Shown: positions 46,441 to 61,028 of the stretch, one piece after another
How positions within the stretch are numbered: position 1 is the first letter of the stretch
Layout: each line of letters starts with the position of its first letter
DNA from: Aquanectria penicillioides
Lineage: Eukaryota > Ascomycota > Sordariomycetes > Hypocreales > Nectriaceae
Assembly (NCBI GenBank): GCA_003415625.1
Contig: PYIU01000001.1
Coordinates: 7,442,210 to 7,506,209, forward strand
DNA length: 64,000 nucleotides
Reading direction: 5' to 3'
Notes under the pieces: generated by a model
Told to the model about the DNA's origin: nothing
What the model saw: the letters and a program-made list of their open reading frames with translations, nothing else
Database searches by the model: none
Made by a program: the position numbers and the translations under genes

Positions 46441-47211
46441 AACGCAGGTTGCACAGCGTATTAGTGAATGAGATAGGTGAATATTGATAAAGAGGACTGG
46501 GCGCGGCGACGATAATGATTCCCCGCAGATAGCGGGAGCCGACTTAGTAATTGTCTTGCGTGCTTACATTGTCGATGGCGTATCGCCGGCCGGAATGTCC
46601 AATCTCCGAAACAGCTAATTACAACTGCATGCCTCTTTGTCTTGGAACCAGTACGATATTTCCATCAAAGGGTATCGGAACAAGAAGAAGGAATAAAGGT
46701 ATCATTAGCATTATCGTATTGAAAGGCTATCGAAATGACAACATGAGATAACAGACAACTCCCAGCGTCCGTCTCTTTCTCGGCTATCACTCGGCTCGCT
46801 CCGGAGTCGGAAGCTTTTGAGGCTTGGAAATAAAAGCGGGTCTGAGAGATGTCTTGGGTGCCTCAAGTCATTTGTCAGCTGCAAGTCCAGGGTAGGATGA
46901 CATTTCGGCTGCGTCTTCACCTTACAGGGAAGATATATCCTTGGAGAGGGACTTGCTTATGAAATGAGCGGTATTTAATGTGTAAGTGAGCCCAATAGCC
47001 ACCTTCAAGTTTTCAGAATAAATACCAAAGTGCTCTGGGTCCAATATCGGTTTGTCGCCAAATGTGGATTCAAGGCCTTCCCAAACTAGAAAAAGATCTG
47101 CTCGGCGAGGTCTCCCTCTTCTTCAAATCAATCACTTCCACAGCCCTTAGATACTCCATGAGCCTGTAGCTCTCTATTACGTGAACGTTTCGCAAACGAG
47201 CAAGTTGCTAC
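46441..47211. other. Intergenic region
   Basis: This 0.77-kb stretch lies between two leftward genes: promoter of the carrier gene and 3' end of the regulator. Only short motif-free frames occur. Confidence 0.45.
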
Positions 47212-49098
47212 CTATTGCATCGAAGACTGCAACTCTGTAGAACTCGGCCATATAGAATACGCAACTTGCTCTAAGCTAGCTTGGTTGAATATCTGCCATG
47301 AATAATCAAGTTCTGGACTCAGCACGGAGAGATTGATCGGGTCAGCCAGTGATGTAGGGCTTGGTGTGTGCATATTTTGGACAATTTGTTCAAGGCGAGC
47401 CGCTAGCGTATCCCTTAAGCTTGGCTTAGGTTGATTCGTATTTCGGAGCATTTCGAGGTGTGTCCGAATATTCTTCAAGTCTATTCGAAATTAGTTCTTG
47501 CACAAAAATGAGCAAACAATGCGGAGCCTTAGCATGACAAACCGTCAACTTCGCCAGCACCCCCTTCCACTCCTTGTATGACAATCAAAGCCGCCCAAGT
47601 AATTATTACAAGGTCCCAGTTGGACCATATCGATTTGTCATTCTGGTGCAATTTTAAGGTTGCGCGTGCAGAAAGAAGTAGTTCATGCTGTTCCTTCGGG
47701 GTGATGCTATTTGAATGGAGGTTGCAACCTCGGGCAGGATGATAAATAGATAACACAACAAGCCGATGTAGGACATATTGGCGGAAAACCGGCGTACGAT
47801 CCTGCGTGGTGTCATCTACAACTTTGCTGAACTCCACTAGCCAATCATCCAGTTGTCTTGCCCAATCTCGGATGACGGCTGCATCCACTGGAGTAAACTG
47901 GCACGTAGAGTTGTTCGAATAAGGAGGGTTGTCTGTGAAACAGGACCAGATCGTTGGTAGATTTCTACCAGTGAAATGAGCTAAGCCTGTGTGCATCATA
48001 CGTGACAATCGGTAAAGCTGATCACGCTGGGAAGTTTTGAGTGATGCGATTGGGGGCTCCAGGGGAATGACTGGCGCGGACATGTGAAGTGAGGCGTGTT
48101 CAAGATCGATAATTTGAACACCAGAAAACAGCTTGCGCCATTCCCTCGAGCTGTCTTCAACATCTCGGGGACAATGTTCAAGTATGAGGCGGTATGCAAT
48201 GGAGATCCATATCCCGGTTTCTCTAATGTTGCCCTCAGTGAGTAGCCCGGCGAGTATAATGGCTAAAACGGTCTGAAAAGCCCATTCCTCTGCAGCGCAT
48301 GGATCATCTGGAGGAGTTCCTATTTCACTGCCCGGGATGCTTAGTTGCGCAATAGAATGGCAGAGGACAGTGAAGTATTGAGGAGACAACTCTGCAACAT
48401 CTGGGGCACCACGGGCACTGGAGCAATACAGGATAGACGCCAGAAGAATTGGCTGTGGTGCCGAGAACTTCTGCTTAGTGGGGAGAAAGTGAAGTCCCGG
48501 GGTTTCCTCATTAAACCTAAATATGTCAATAAGCCATTCCAGTATTCAGCTAAGTGAGACCACGAACCCTTGCCACAGGCGCTTGATAGTAGCTTTACGC
48601 CATATTGCAGCACCTGCAGAGTCTGGTGTGATCTTTTCAAGGGACCTGACAGCTTCCCAAAGCGGAATTAGTGTTGAGTCTTCTTGAAGGCCGCCATCTT
48701 CAACAATATCAACGTCATTCAATATTTCTTCATTGCAAGTCTCCCTCTCCCCAGAGAGCCCAAGACAATCCTCAATCGTCTTGAGCCTACGAAGGATTTC
48801 ACTATTCAGCTCAATTTGAGTAGAGTCGGCCACAGATAGAGAGTTTGGGACAAGAAAGACAGATGCATTGGCACGAGGGACAAAAACACAGGGCTGGCCT
48901 GCACGCAAGCACCGTCTACAAGAGTTGCCACTGTCTATTCTGCATTTCATCTTCTGCCTTCGGCAATTGACTGCCACGCCCAAGTTAGCCACATTGCAAC
49001 CGAGGCTAAAGTCCTGACGTGACCAATGGCAGGGCAAAGCTGAGAGTCTCGGGGAACTGACTGCAAGCCTTGCGAGCTTTCGGCTCCGTTTCGTCCAT
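47212..49098 (-). CDS. Zn2Cys6 transcription factor, candidate regulator of the beta-galactoside cluster
   Basis: Minus-strand exons 49098-49062, 48970-48568, 48516-47543 and 47480-47212 give 560 residues. The first exon is only 37 nt and encodes MDETEPKARKAC; after a 91-nt intron (GTCAGT, branch GCTAAC, CAG) the next exon supplies the rest of the zinc cluster. Cys12, 15, 22, 30, 33 and 40 make CX2CX6CX7CX2CX6C (CINCRRQKMKC, CRRCLRAGQPC). The start at 49098 was chosen because only this frame restores the first CX2C; the longer frame starting at 49133 loses it. Residues 60-100 could form a short coiled coil (EILRRLKTIEDCLGL), as needed for dimers that bind CGG inverted repeats. The rest is the usual helical regulatory region. 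It is divergent from the hexokinase gene and the only regulator beside the beta-galactosidase, permease and dehydrogenase genes. Confidence 0.83.
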
Positions 49099-49889
49099 TG
49101 GTGGGTCCTTGCGCCCGGCATGATCGTTACCAAATACCCGACTGGCAGTGGACATCATGGAGATATGTGTTAGCATGTGTTGTATGCGGTCACCGGGGCG
49201 GCGGCGGAATCTGCTGTGTCTATTGATGGAGGGAGGAGAGCCAGAGATTGCTGGCTGCTACTACAGGTAGGTCGTCGACAGATGATTCTGTTGTCCGCTA
49301 ACGCCGACATCCGTTATCGCCCAAAGTAACTCACCTGAGCCATGCCGTGATTGGTAGAAGAGTGAGGAGATATCAGCCTCGGTACACCGCTATCGAGGTA
49401 CGCGCAATGTTGGTGAGAAGCTGCTGTGCCGTTGTCCTCTCCACTCAAGCTTCTCCGCATATACCCCCTGCTTTCTTGGGGTGAGCCCCGCTGGTGGGCC
49501 GAGACGATAATGAACCCCGTTTATTATGATTCTCCTGCTCACATGACGCTGTGTAGATACGCTCCAATCAAAAAGGAGCTTCTAGTACGTATTCCATCAG
49601 CTAATGTAACCCTTCGTCTCGGGCCCGGTGATGCCCGGTGAAGTCGCCGGGTTTCTCTATCGGGATGGAAACCGCTGTCACACAACTGACTCCATTGAAA
49701 TCATCCGCTGCTAGCCCGGGTTTACCGATAAAGCCCTATACCCGAATCCTTCCAATTCAGCGGTTTGTTCCTATTATTTTCCGTTCCCTCCCATGGCAGG
49801 GCGATGAATGGCCCGTCTCCAACTCTCGTGATATTGCTTGCGTTACCCTGCGACTTGCCGCCCCACACCTCCATTACCTCTAGCCCATC
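49099..49889. promoter_or_regulatory. Divergent promoter between the regulator and the hexokinase gene
   Basis: A bidirectional 0.79-kb promoter region. Its main feature is a CGG-rich block at 49624-49651 with CCCGGTGATGCCCGG followed by the palindrome CCCGGTGAAGTCGCCGGG. No coding region is supported; frames at 49426-49883 are motif-free. Confidence 0.55.
49634..49651. promoter_or_regulatory. CGG-N8-CCG palindrome (site A)
   Basis: CCCGGTGAAGTCGCCGGG: CGG at 49636-49638, eight bases, CCG at 49647-49649, then GTTT. It lies 240-255 bp before the hexokinase ATG. It matches site C at 59664-59680 closely (CCCGG-Y-GAA-R-TC-R-CCGG) and resembles site B at 54185-54198. Inverted CGG repeats are the standard target of dimeric Zn2Cys6 proteins, one of which is encoded next door. 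Confidence 0.6.
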
Positions 49890-51593
49890 ATGTTGCACAT
49901 CGCACCCAGGCCTCATCGATTGCATTCTCGAGCAGATGCGATTGCTAGCAGTTTCGAAGTTAGCCCAGAAGATGTTACAAAGATAACATATCATTTCCTT
50001 CAGAAGATGAGTGCGTACCACTTGTCGATACTTGCTTTGAGTAAGTACAGCCGCTCATACCTGAACAGAGAGAGGATTAAACTGTGACGGACCGATCCAG
50101 ATCCCGTCATTTGTGACGAAGCTGCCATCCGGGTCTGAGAAAGGTATTTTCTTGGCAGTAGACCTAGGGGGACCAATTGCAGAGTGTGTTCTGTTGACCT
50201 TCATGGGGATTCGACCTATACACTGGTCCAGTCTAAGCACCCAATCCCCCGACATCTGATGGTGGATGAGAGCTATAAACCGCTGTTCAAATTCGTCGCA
50301 GAGCATATCAAATCTTTTTTACACTCCTATCATGGAGAATTAGCCAGTGATTCAGGCGTTGGGACGGGCAAATTGCCAATTCAAGGCCATCTGAAGCTTG
50401 GATTCACCTTCAGCTTTACTTATACAAATGAGTCTCTGTCCCGCGGAACTATGATCCAATGGGACAAAGGATGGAATATTCCGGATGCGATTGGAAGAGA
50501 TCCCTGTGAGATGCTCCAGACAGCTATCGATGACTTGGCATTGCCCGTTCGCGTGTCGGCACTGGCCAGTGATAGTGTGGGAACATTGATGGCACGTTCA
50601 TACACCTCATTGGGGAGCGCAGACACCCTTATCGGTGCCATATTCGGCACAGGAACTAATGCCGCATACGTTGAGCGCTTATCGGACGTGAAAAGGCTCC
50701 ATACTGAGGAAGGGTTTGGTGGTCACAACCCCGAGAACATCATGGTCATCAATACAGAATGGGGGGCTTTTGATGATGAAATGGCGGTATTGCCGAGGAC
50801 GGAATTTGACGATACTTTGGACGAGTCCTCGACGAACAAGAACAGCCAAATGTTTGAAAAACGAGTTTCAGGTCTCTACTTGGGTGAACTTCTTCGATTG
50901 GTCATAAAACAATTGAAGAACGAAGGCCAGTTCACTATGATAATTGAAGAAGACGGCCCGTTGTCGACGGAGTTTGGGATTGATGGATCATTTGTGTCTT
51001 TTCTCGCACAAGGGAACCTCAAGATCATTGGTGAGGCAACGCAGCATATTCAAACCGCTCTGAGAGCACGGGCGGTTTCGCAAGAGGATGTGCAGGCTCT
51101 CTGTCTAATCGCGAAATCGATTGTACGACGAGCTGGGCGGCTCTCAGGCGCCGCAATGGCCGCCATAATTCTTCAATCTGGCCGATTGGGGCCTCTATAT
51201 TCAGGTCCAACCTCACAGACTGGCAGATCTCCACAATATGAGCTAGCGAGGACTAAAACTGAAGAAAGGAGCAGCACATCAAATCAAATTGAATACTTTC
51301 AAAAAGTAAAACGATCTACTCTTTGCTTCATGTCCAAGATGCTAGGCACGTTGGGTTTCATGCCAAATCCAAGATTGGGCCCTACAGCTGTAGGGGCGAA
51401 AATTCGCAAAAGTAACACCATCGACCAGCCTCTTGTTGATATTGGCATCGATGGATCTCTTTTCGAGTTTTACTCTGAGTTCGAACAATATGTACGAGGA
51501 GCTCTTCGAGACGTCCCCGAGATTGGTACCGATGGCGAGAAAAGAATTACCATGGCCTGGCAAAAGACGGGTCAGGGGTGGGTGCTGCATTGA
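49890..51593 (+). pseudogene. Hexokinase-family sugar kinase with a one-base frame break (pseudogene or sequencing error)
   Basis: Exon 1 is 49890-50010 (with ASSFEVSPEDVTKITYHF, the usual hexokinase N-terminal helix) and a 58-nt intron (GTGCGT...CAG) leads to exon 2 from 50069. That frame reads IPSFVTKLPSGSEKG then FLAVDLGG and fails inside the phosphate-binding motif. The expected continuation TNCRVCSVDLHGD is in the next frame, so one base is missing in the G run 50167-50171. Downstream, hexokinase motifs are intact to 51593: WDKGWNIPDAIGRD, the catalytic Asp in ASDSVGTLMA, FGTGTNAAYVE, INTEWGAFDD and SGAAMAAII. With the frame joined the protein would be about 548 residues, longer than usual hexokinases owing to an extra 50-70 residues near the C-terminus. 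By family it would phosphorylate glucose or another hexose in the cytosol, after galactoside hydrolysis. It shares its promoter region with the cluster regulator. Confidence 0.8.
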
Positions 51594-51923
51594 TTGCTCA
51601 ATCTATAGCATGACTACGGTTAGGAGAATTCATATTACATCAGACACAGAACGGTGCATTATAGAAGGTGGATTAGACAACCATTCAGCTTGTTTCATAA
51701 ACCAATTGGCATTTTAATTAGTCATCGAATTATACCATCATGTACAAGTAAATAACTTAGTTGATTTATTCACTGTAGAAAACCCTCGTCTAGGAATAAA
51801 GGTGTATTTAGGTGTTTACATCTCGTCTGGAAGTCGGTATATGTACAAGTTCAGAAAATATGTCCTATTTCTTGATCTATCTACTAATGAGAGAGTAAAA
51901 ACTACCACACCCTGTTTTAACTA
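51594..51923. other. Short intergenic region between convergent genes
   Basis: This 330-bp AT-rich stretch contains the 3' ends of the hexokinase (+) and the unknown secreted protein (-). Nothing else seen. Confidence 0.5.
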
Positions 51924-53822
51924 TTAACAAGTATACTCAAATGTGAACTTCATCGTAGGGACACCCTCAAATCCAGAAGGCACTGCGTAAGAAATATTGT
52001 AAAATAGGTGATCCCGCAACTGATCGCCGTATGTGACAGGTTGTTTCACTAGCCCAGGAGCATCTACTGTAACATTAAGACAAGGCAAGTTCTCAAAGCC
52101 ATCGATAACATGCTTTCTTCCCAATGTCCAGCTAGGTGGCACATTGGAAAGTGCATAAGTAAAAATATCGGTACCTTCCTGCGTGGTGTTTGGGTAGGAT
52201 ATTGTTAGGCCTTTGGATTCAGCAACGGCGTGAACGGTGGATGCTGACGGATACAACGAGAAGAATGTGACATAGGGCCATGGCGTGTGATTCTTGTCCC
52301 CGGCCCAGTGCACAATGGCCGGTACGAACTGGTTGCCCCGGTTCTCATCCTCATCTACCTGTTCGCCACCGATCATCAGTGGCGCCGAGACCCACGAGGT
52401 TGCAATGCGAGTCGCTGCATTCTTGCCGAGACTATCGGGAATCGTCTTGTTTATAAACCGCTCGCCCTTCCAAGAACCCTTGGCCTTGAGGGAAGTGGCT
52501 ACATCCTTAGAGATGAAGTTGGAAGTGGTTTCCATAACTAGTGCGAGAGCGGCTCCTTGAGCGCCGTCATAGATCAGATCCAATTCACCTTTGTAGAGGC
52601 GAGGTCCATACTCATAACCGAATAGGCCCCACCAGAACAATGAGACGACAGATGAGTGTGTGGTTAAATCGCGGGTGTACGCACGGTCGTAGGGACCTAC
52701 GAGATTTCCCAAGAAGGGATTCCAGTGGTTGGCGACGTCCTTCCATAGATATGTCATCATGACCTCAGAATTCTTTGTCATAGTTGCGTTCTTAGGCCCA
52801 TACTTGATGTTGGCGGCAAGAGCCCAGGCGTCCATGCCATAGTATGTTGGAGAGTTGTATTCAGACAAAACGCTGTCACCAGTCGAGTTGAAAAGCTCAA
52901 GAATGAGTTCACCTTGCTCATTAGCAAAGTCGATAAATTCTTGGTTGTTTCGACGATTCCCTATCCAGCCCACAACCAAGGCACGCATCAGAGCAGGGTT
53001 CGAGTATGCTATAGTCAAGTTGTCGTCCTCGGGGAAAGTTCCATTGCGCCGCATAGCTCCAATAGCCGCAATTTCCAAAGCATCTTCGATGCGAGAAATA
53101 ATACTGTCCCCAAGAAGGCTAGGAAATTCTTCGACAAGTTGCACGAGCTGTGATCTGTGAAAAGTATTCTGTTAGCAAGGTTTCCTACCAAGGGTAGACA
53201 CGGTCTGACTAACCCAATGAATTCTCTCCAATTCGGATCATACGATCCCTATATTCTGATTAGCATTAAATCCGGATACGGTCACGGATTAAATCACCTA
53301 CGTAAATCTCGGGGGATAAAGAGGCGAATCGGCTGTGGGATAAGGCTGATCTGGGGAGAGTTTAAAGGTCCCATACCATGCCGACTCGTAGCTCTCAGTT
53401 AATTGACATGAGAGTCTGATCAATGCGTTAGAGAAATGGCATCCATCAAATATGTTCTAAATTTTCTAATACCCGTTAGACTTACATATTTTCAATTGCC
53501 ACTACTGCATTGGCCGTATCTTTGCCCTTGTTCCGATGCAAAAGGCCAGCTGTGTACCACGCTGTGAATCGCACAGACCATGGCCCATTGTCAGGATATG
53601 TAATATACTTGTAGGAGTCATCCCATCGATCGTCCTGAATCTGCATAGAATAGTCAAATAGACTCTGTGCGGCTGAGTGTAGTTGATCTAGTTAGTTGAT
53701 GAACCAATGCATTACAAGAGTAGAATACCATGCTTACGTTTCGAGAGTTTAGACTTTGCAGAGGCTGAGAACGCGGGTGTAGCCATAAAGGCCACCCCCA
53801 TAATAACCTCAACAAAGAGCAT
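51924..53822 (-). pseudogene. Secreted protein of unrecognised family (possible alpha/alpha-toroid fold), with a one-base frame break
   Basis: Minus-strand exons: 53822-53738, 53672-53486, 53415-53302, 53248-53214, 53154-51924; about 550 residues if the frame is joined. Residues 1-20 or so are a signal peptide (MLFVEVIMGVAFMATPAFSA). The body is rich in aromatic residues: DRWDDSYKYITYPDNGPWSV, FTAWYTAGLLHR, YDPNWREFIG, then EYNSPTYYGMDAWALA, WNPFLGNLVGPYDRAYTRDL and WWGLFGYEYGP, with many NxT/S glycosylation sites. Repeating helix pairs with Trp/Tyr/Asp-rich loops recall six-hairpin glycosidases, but I cannot assign a family. Exon 3 would read through PPEIY to GSYDPNW only with one more base in the G run 53311-53315 (plus strand); as given, the exon 3-exon 4 junction is out of frame. 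It is divergent from the beta-galactosidase and shares its promoter, so a role on galactosides or plant polymers is inferred only from position. Confidence 0.65.
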
Positions 53823-57621
<3,799 letters not shown>

Positions 57622-57792
57622 AAAATAAGGCGATTATTAGCTCGTTTGGCAGGAATATTTGGGGAATAAATTGTGTGATTCAGTATTTGATAGGCAATCA
57701 CGATAAGTTCTGCTACTACTTATATAACGAACGGGTCTTGCATCAAGTCGGAAAAATAAATCAATGGAGTCCGTATCAAACCATTATGGCAC

Positions 57793-59443
57793 TCAATTTG
57801 ACTGAGTTCTTTCAATAGTCATCTCACCCCTTTCCTTCAGATCCCTTTCGGCCTTCTGTGCTGTCCTCTCGATCAACTTGTTCTCGTAGTCAGTCCCATC
57901 CAAAATAGCGGCTGTCTCTTCTAAGCTGAGGTTACCTGTCTCGACAAACAGGAAATAGACAACCGCTACTTCAAACGCTAGCCAAACATCGTACATGATG
58001 TAATACTTCCATGTGCTGTTGGTAACTCCGATCGGATTGACATATTGGTTGAAGATGAGCGCCAAGGCAACAAAGAAGTTGTACAATACTAGGCCACGAG
58101 CTCGTAGGTTGAAGGGGAGAATCTCGATAACATATGTGACTTGTAAAGGTGTCCAGCCGATGCTGAAGAAGAAGTTATAGAGGAAGATCATCGCCAGGAC
58201 ACCCTTGGCTAGTCCATCGCCTCCAGTTCCGTCTAGGGCAGTGTTCTTCTCATACGTGGCCTCGAGAGCGGTCCAGATTATATACACAACGAGACAACCA
58301 ATTGTGGATATCAAAAACAGGATGCGTCGGCCGAATCTATTGATAATAGTGGCAAAGAATATACTCCAGATCATACCCCAGAGTGTGAGGAGGGCGTTGA
58401 TCAAAGTTTGCGTGCTCTGCGACTTGTAGCCGATTGAGTTCAAGATAAGCGTAAGATAATATGAGATTAGGCCATTTCCGCTCCATTGAGAGAAGAAGCC
58501 TACTGCTAGAATGATGAAAAAACGACGTCGGTTTCCTGTGGTCTGGAAGAAGGACAGATACGACGTTGTCCTGTTGGCCTCTGCTTCCAGATGGAGCGCT
58601 GCACGGATCTCCTCCATCTCTAAAGTGACGATAGGATCAGAATCGTCACCGTTGGCATGGTACTTGACGATAAGCTTCCGTGCTTCTTCTTCGCGGTCCT
58701 TGGAAATGAGCCATCGAGGTGATTCTTCGACCACCCAGCAGAGCAGTATCTGCACAACGCTGGAAACACCTTGAAGGAGGGATGGAATGCGCCAGGCCCA
58801 GGCGTTTCCGATGCGAAAGGTGCCGAAAGTGATCCAAGCAGCGCTGAGGGCACCAAGACCCCACAAGCTGTTGTATACACCAACAAGAGGGCCTTGTTGC
58901 TTTGGGTACGCCAATTCAAGCAGCAGCAAAGGTGCAGCCGTGATATTCAGGACGAGACCGATACCGAGGATGCCACGAGCAGCAATGAACATGCCGGTGT
59001 TCTGGGCTGCGGCTTGGATAACAACACCGATGAGGAGGATGAAGGCGCTGACCAAAAGAACTGGTCTACGGCCGAACCTGTCGCACGAGATTGCGCAAAT
59101 GGGCATGGCAACTAGTTGGCCGACATTCTGGATGGCATTGAGTCTGCAAAAGTGAGTGTCAGTGACCATGAGCCCATAAGCCCATAATAGTTGCGCGCGC
59201 AGTAGCTTACAATCCAAGTTCAGATGCACTCGGGTCGTTGAAAAAGTCCTTCCAAGTATCAAGAGACTGCAGCCCATTCATCATGGAGCCATCATAGCCT
59301 GTGGCATAGCTGGAGATGAGGGGCAGGATGAGCATGAGGTTCAGCTTCACGATGCCTGGGTTCGAGAGCCATGAGAAAGCTCCAGCCTTGGGGCCCATCG
59401 CCGCGCTCACGGTAATGGGCTGCTCAGAAACAGGAGGCGCCAT
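57793..59443 (-). CDS. Lactose permease-like MFS sugar transporter
   Basis: Minus-strand exons 59443-59211 and 59143-57793 (67-nt intron, GTAAGC...CAG) give 527 residues. Twelve membrane segments are expected. Sugar porter marks are YATGYDGSMMNGLQ in the first segment, DRFGRRPVLL after the second, ESPRWLISKDREEEARKL before the central loop, NRFGRR after the eighth, and VIEILPFNLRARG plus FVETGNLSLEE near the end. The combination GYDGSMMNGLQSL with PLLLLELAYPKQQG is typical of the lactose permease group (LAC12, Aspergillus LacpA/LacpB). It should import lactose or a related beta-galactoside by proton symport through the plasma membrane. It ends 172 bp from the 3' end of the beta-galactosidase gene, a tail-to-tail pair. 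Its promoter has two CGG-N8-CCG sites. Confidence 0.9.
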
Positions 59444-59982
59444 TTTGGTGTTGCTGACACTTCACAGCTCAATCGAGTTCATCAAATGGAGACGGTTTGA
59501 TTGCGAGCCTGACATGAATCCATACTCGACCATTTAGCTGTTCAGAGTTGAGCATATCAATCCTAGGAGATAACCTGGTTCATCTCCACAACGTGCGCTG
59601 GGGTCCCCCGCTTATCGCTAGTCAATTGAGAGAGGGATGTTGCATCGTCACGGGAGCTTGATACCCGGCGAAATCACCGGTTTTTGTTATGAGCGAGCGG
59701 GTGTTACCCGGCATCAGACCGGCGTGTTTACCGGGTGATCAGGCTGAGACTAGCAGACGCCGTGCCAATCATTTCCTCTTTGGGAACCATTACGAATACC
59801 TCTAAATGGCACAGCGAAACTATTGATATTCTTGCCTTGTCTTTCCGTAAAACCCCGCCAGACGAGAACTGACCTTGATTGGAGGTTGGACGATGCGAAA
59901 GAAACCAGGGTCACATCTCACACAATACAACCCAGGAAATCTGCAATTAATCCTAGAATGAACCACTACTTCTCCGTCAATG
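59444..59982. promoter_or_regulatory. Promoter of the lactose permease-like gene
   Basis: This 0.54-kb stretch lies between the permease start and the SDR stop. Contains an unusual run of CGG repeats at 59664-59735 (sites C and D). No gene is supported. Confidence 0.55.
59664..59735. promoter_or_regulatory. CGG-N8-CCG palindromes (sites C and D)
   Basis: Site C: CGG at 59666-59668, eight bases, CCG at 59677-59679 within CCCGGCGAAATCACCGGT. Site D: CGG 59720-59722, eight bases, CCG 59731-59733 (CGGCGTGTTTACCG). Overlapping site D on the left is CGG-N7-CCG at 59709-59721. The block is about 220-290 bp upstream of the permease ATG. Confidence 0.6.
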
Positions 59983-61028
59983 CTAAGGACGCATTCCTTT
60001 TTCCTTAAGTTGCTTCAAAAATTTCTCTTGCTCGACGATAGCACGAGTACCCTGGTCCAACGGGCCGACCGTTGGATACAAAGCCTCCAACATGACCTCA
60101 CGCACACTCACTGTTTGGTTGTCCTTGCTCCCGATCATCATAATCTCGATGACATTACCATCTCCATACTGAGGCTCCTGTAGTACTTTCAACATGAGCT
60201 CAGCGCAATGCTCGGCTGTCAAAGCCACATCGCCAGCCTGTAGCCTGTCCCGACAGTATTCTTGCTCAAATATGGGAGTCTATCACTATTAGTATCCATT
60301 TTAGAGAGCAAAAAGGATTGAGGAGAAAGACATACAAAGGCCGGTCCTGGGCAAACAGCAGAATTGCGGATGCCAAGTGTCTTTTTCAGGTCGGCCAAGC
60401 ACTTGACAAAACTGACAATGGCTGCTTTGCTAGCAAAATACAAGGGCGTTTGAATAGAATGCAGGTATCCTCCCATACTTGCAAGCCACAAAAGATTTCC
60501 TTCCGTATATGGATGTTGCTGCCAATAATCTATAGCAATTTGCGCCAGCCGAATAGGGCCTGCTGTGTTGACGGCAAAGCTCTTATATTGGCCTACTTGG
60601 GCGTCGTGCGGATCCTCGGAAATCGGTGAGATGCCTGGTGGATTCCAGAAGGATGTGGATGGAGGTTCAAAAATGCCGGCACCGTTCACAACAATGTTGA
60701 TGCGCCCGAATTTCCCCAGCGTTGTCTCCCAAAGAATTGAGATTTGGCTCCAATCCGATATGTCAGTCTTGCAAAAGACGACAGAGGGTTTCTCGGGATC
60801 CAGCGCAGGATGAGGATTTTCGCGCAGCATCACTTCGGCTTCAGGGCGCAGACGCAGGTCTGCAATGACAACCGAGCATCCTCCCGCGATGAGCAGTTTA
60901 ACGAGCGCATTACTAATACCTATACAGAAGGAATATAAGCCATGGAATCGTCACAATGGAGGCAAGTACGTACCAGAACCACCACCAGTGACAATGGCAA
61001 CACGATCTTTCAAACTGTAGCAAGACAT
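59983..61028 (-). CDS. Short-chain dehydrogenase/reductase
   Basis: Minus-strand exons 61028-60974, 60919-60336 and 60279-59983 give 311 residues. The first exon ends inside the cofactor motif: VAIVTGGGS joins to GISNALVKLL across a 54-nt intron, making TGGGSGI. Then come IADLRLRPEA at the end of strand two, an NGAGIF version of the NNAG motif, the catalytic YFASK with the preceding serine in LASMGGY, and CPGPAF at the usual PG position. The C-terminal 90 residues (LTAEHCAELMLKVL to KEKGMRP) are the lid of a 15-hydroxyprostaglandin-dehydrogenase-like SDR. It is soluble and uses NAD or NADP (Asp at the end of strand two favours NAD). It is transcribed in the same direction as the permease, 0.5 kb upstream of it. 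Substrate unknown; a sugar or polyol is possible from context only. Confidence 0.85.

Noticed and set aside
49043..49133. Start of the 47-kb regulator at 49133
   Set aside because: That frame gives a longer N-terminus but destroys the first CX2C of the zinc cluster; the 49098 start with a 37-nt exon restores all six cysteines.
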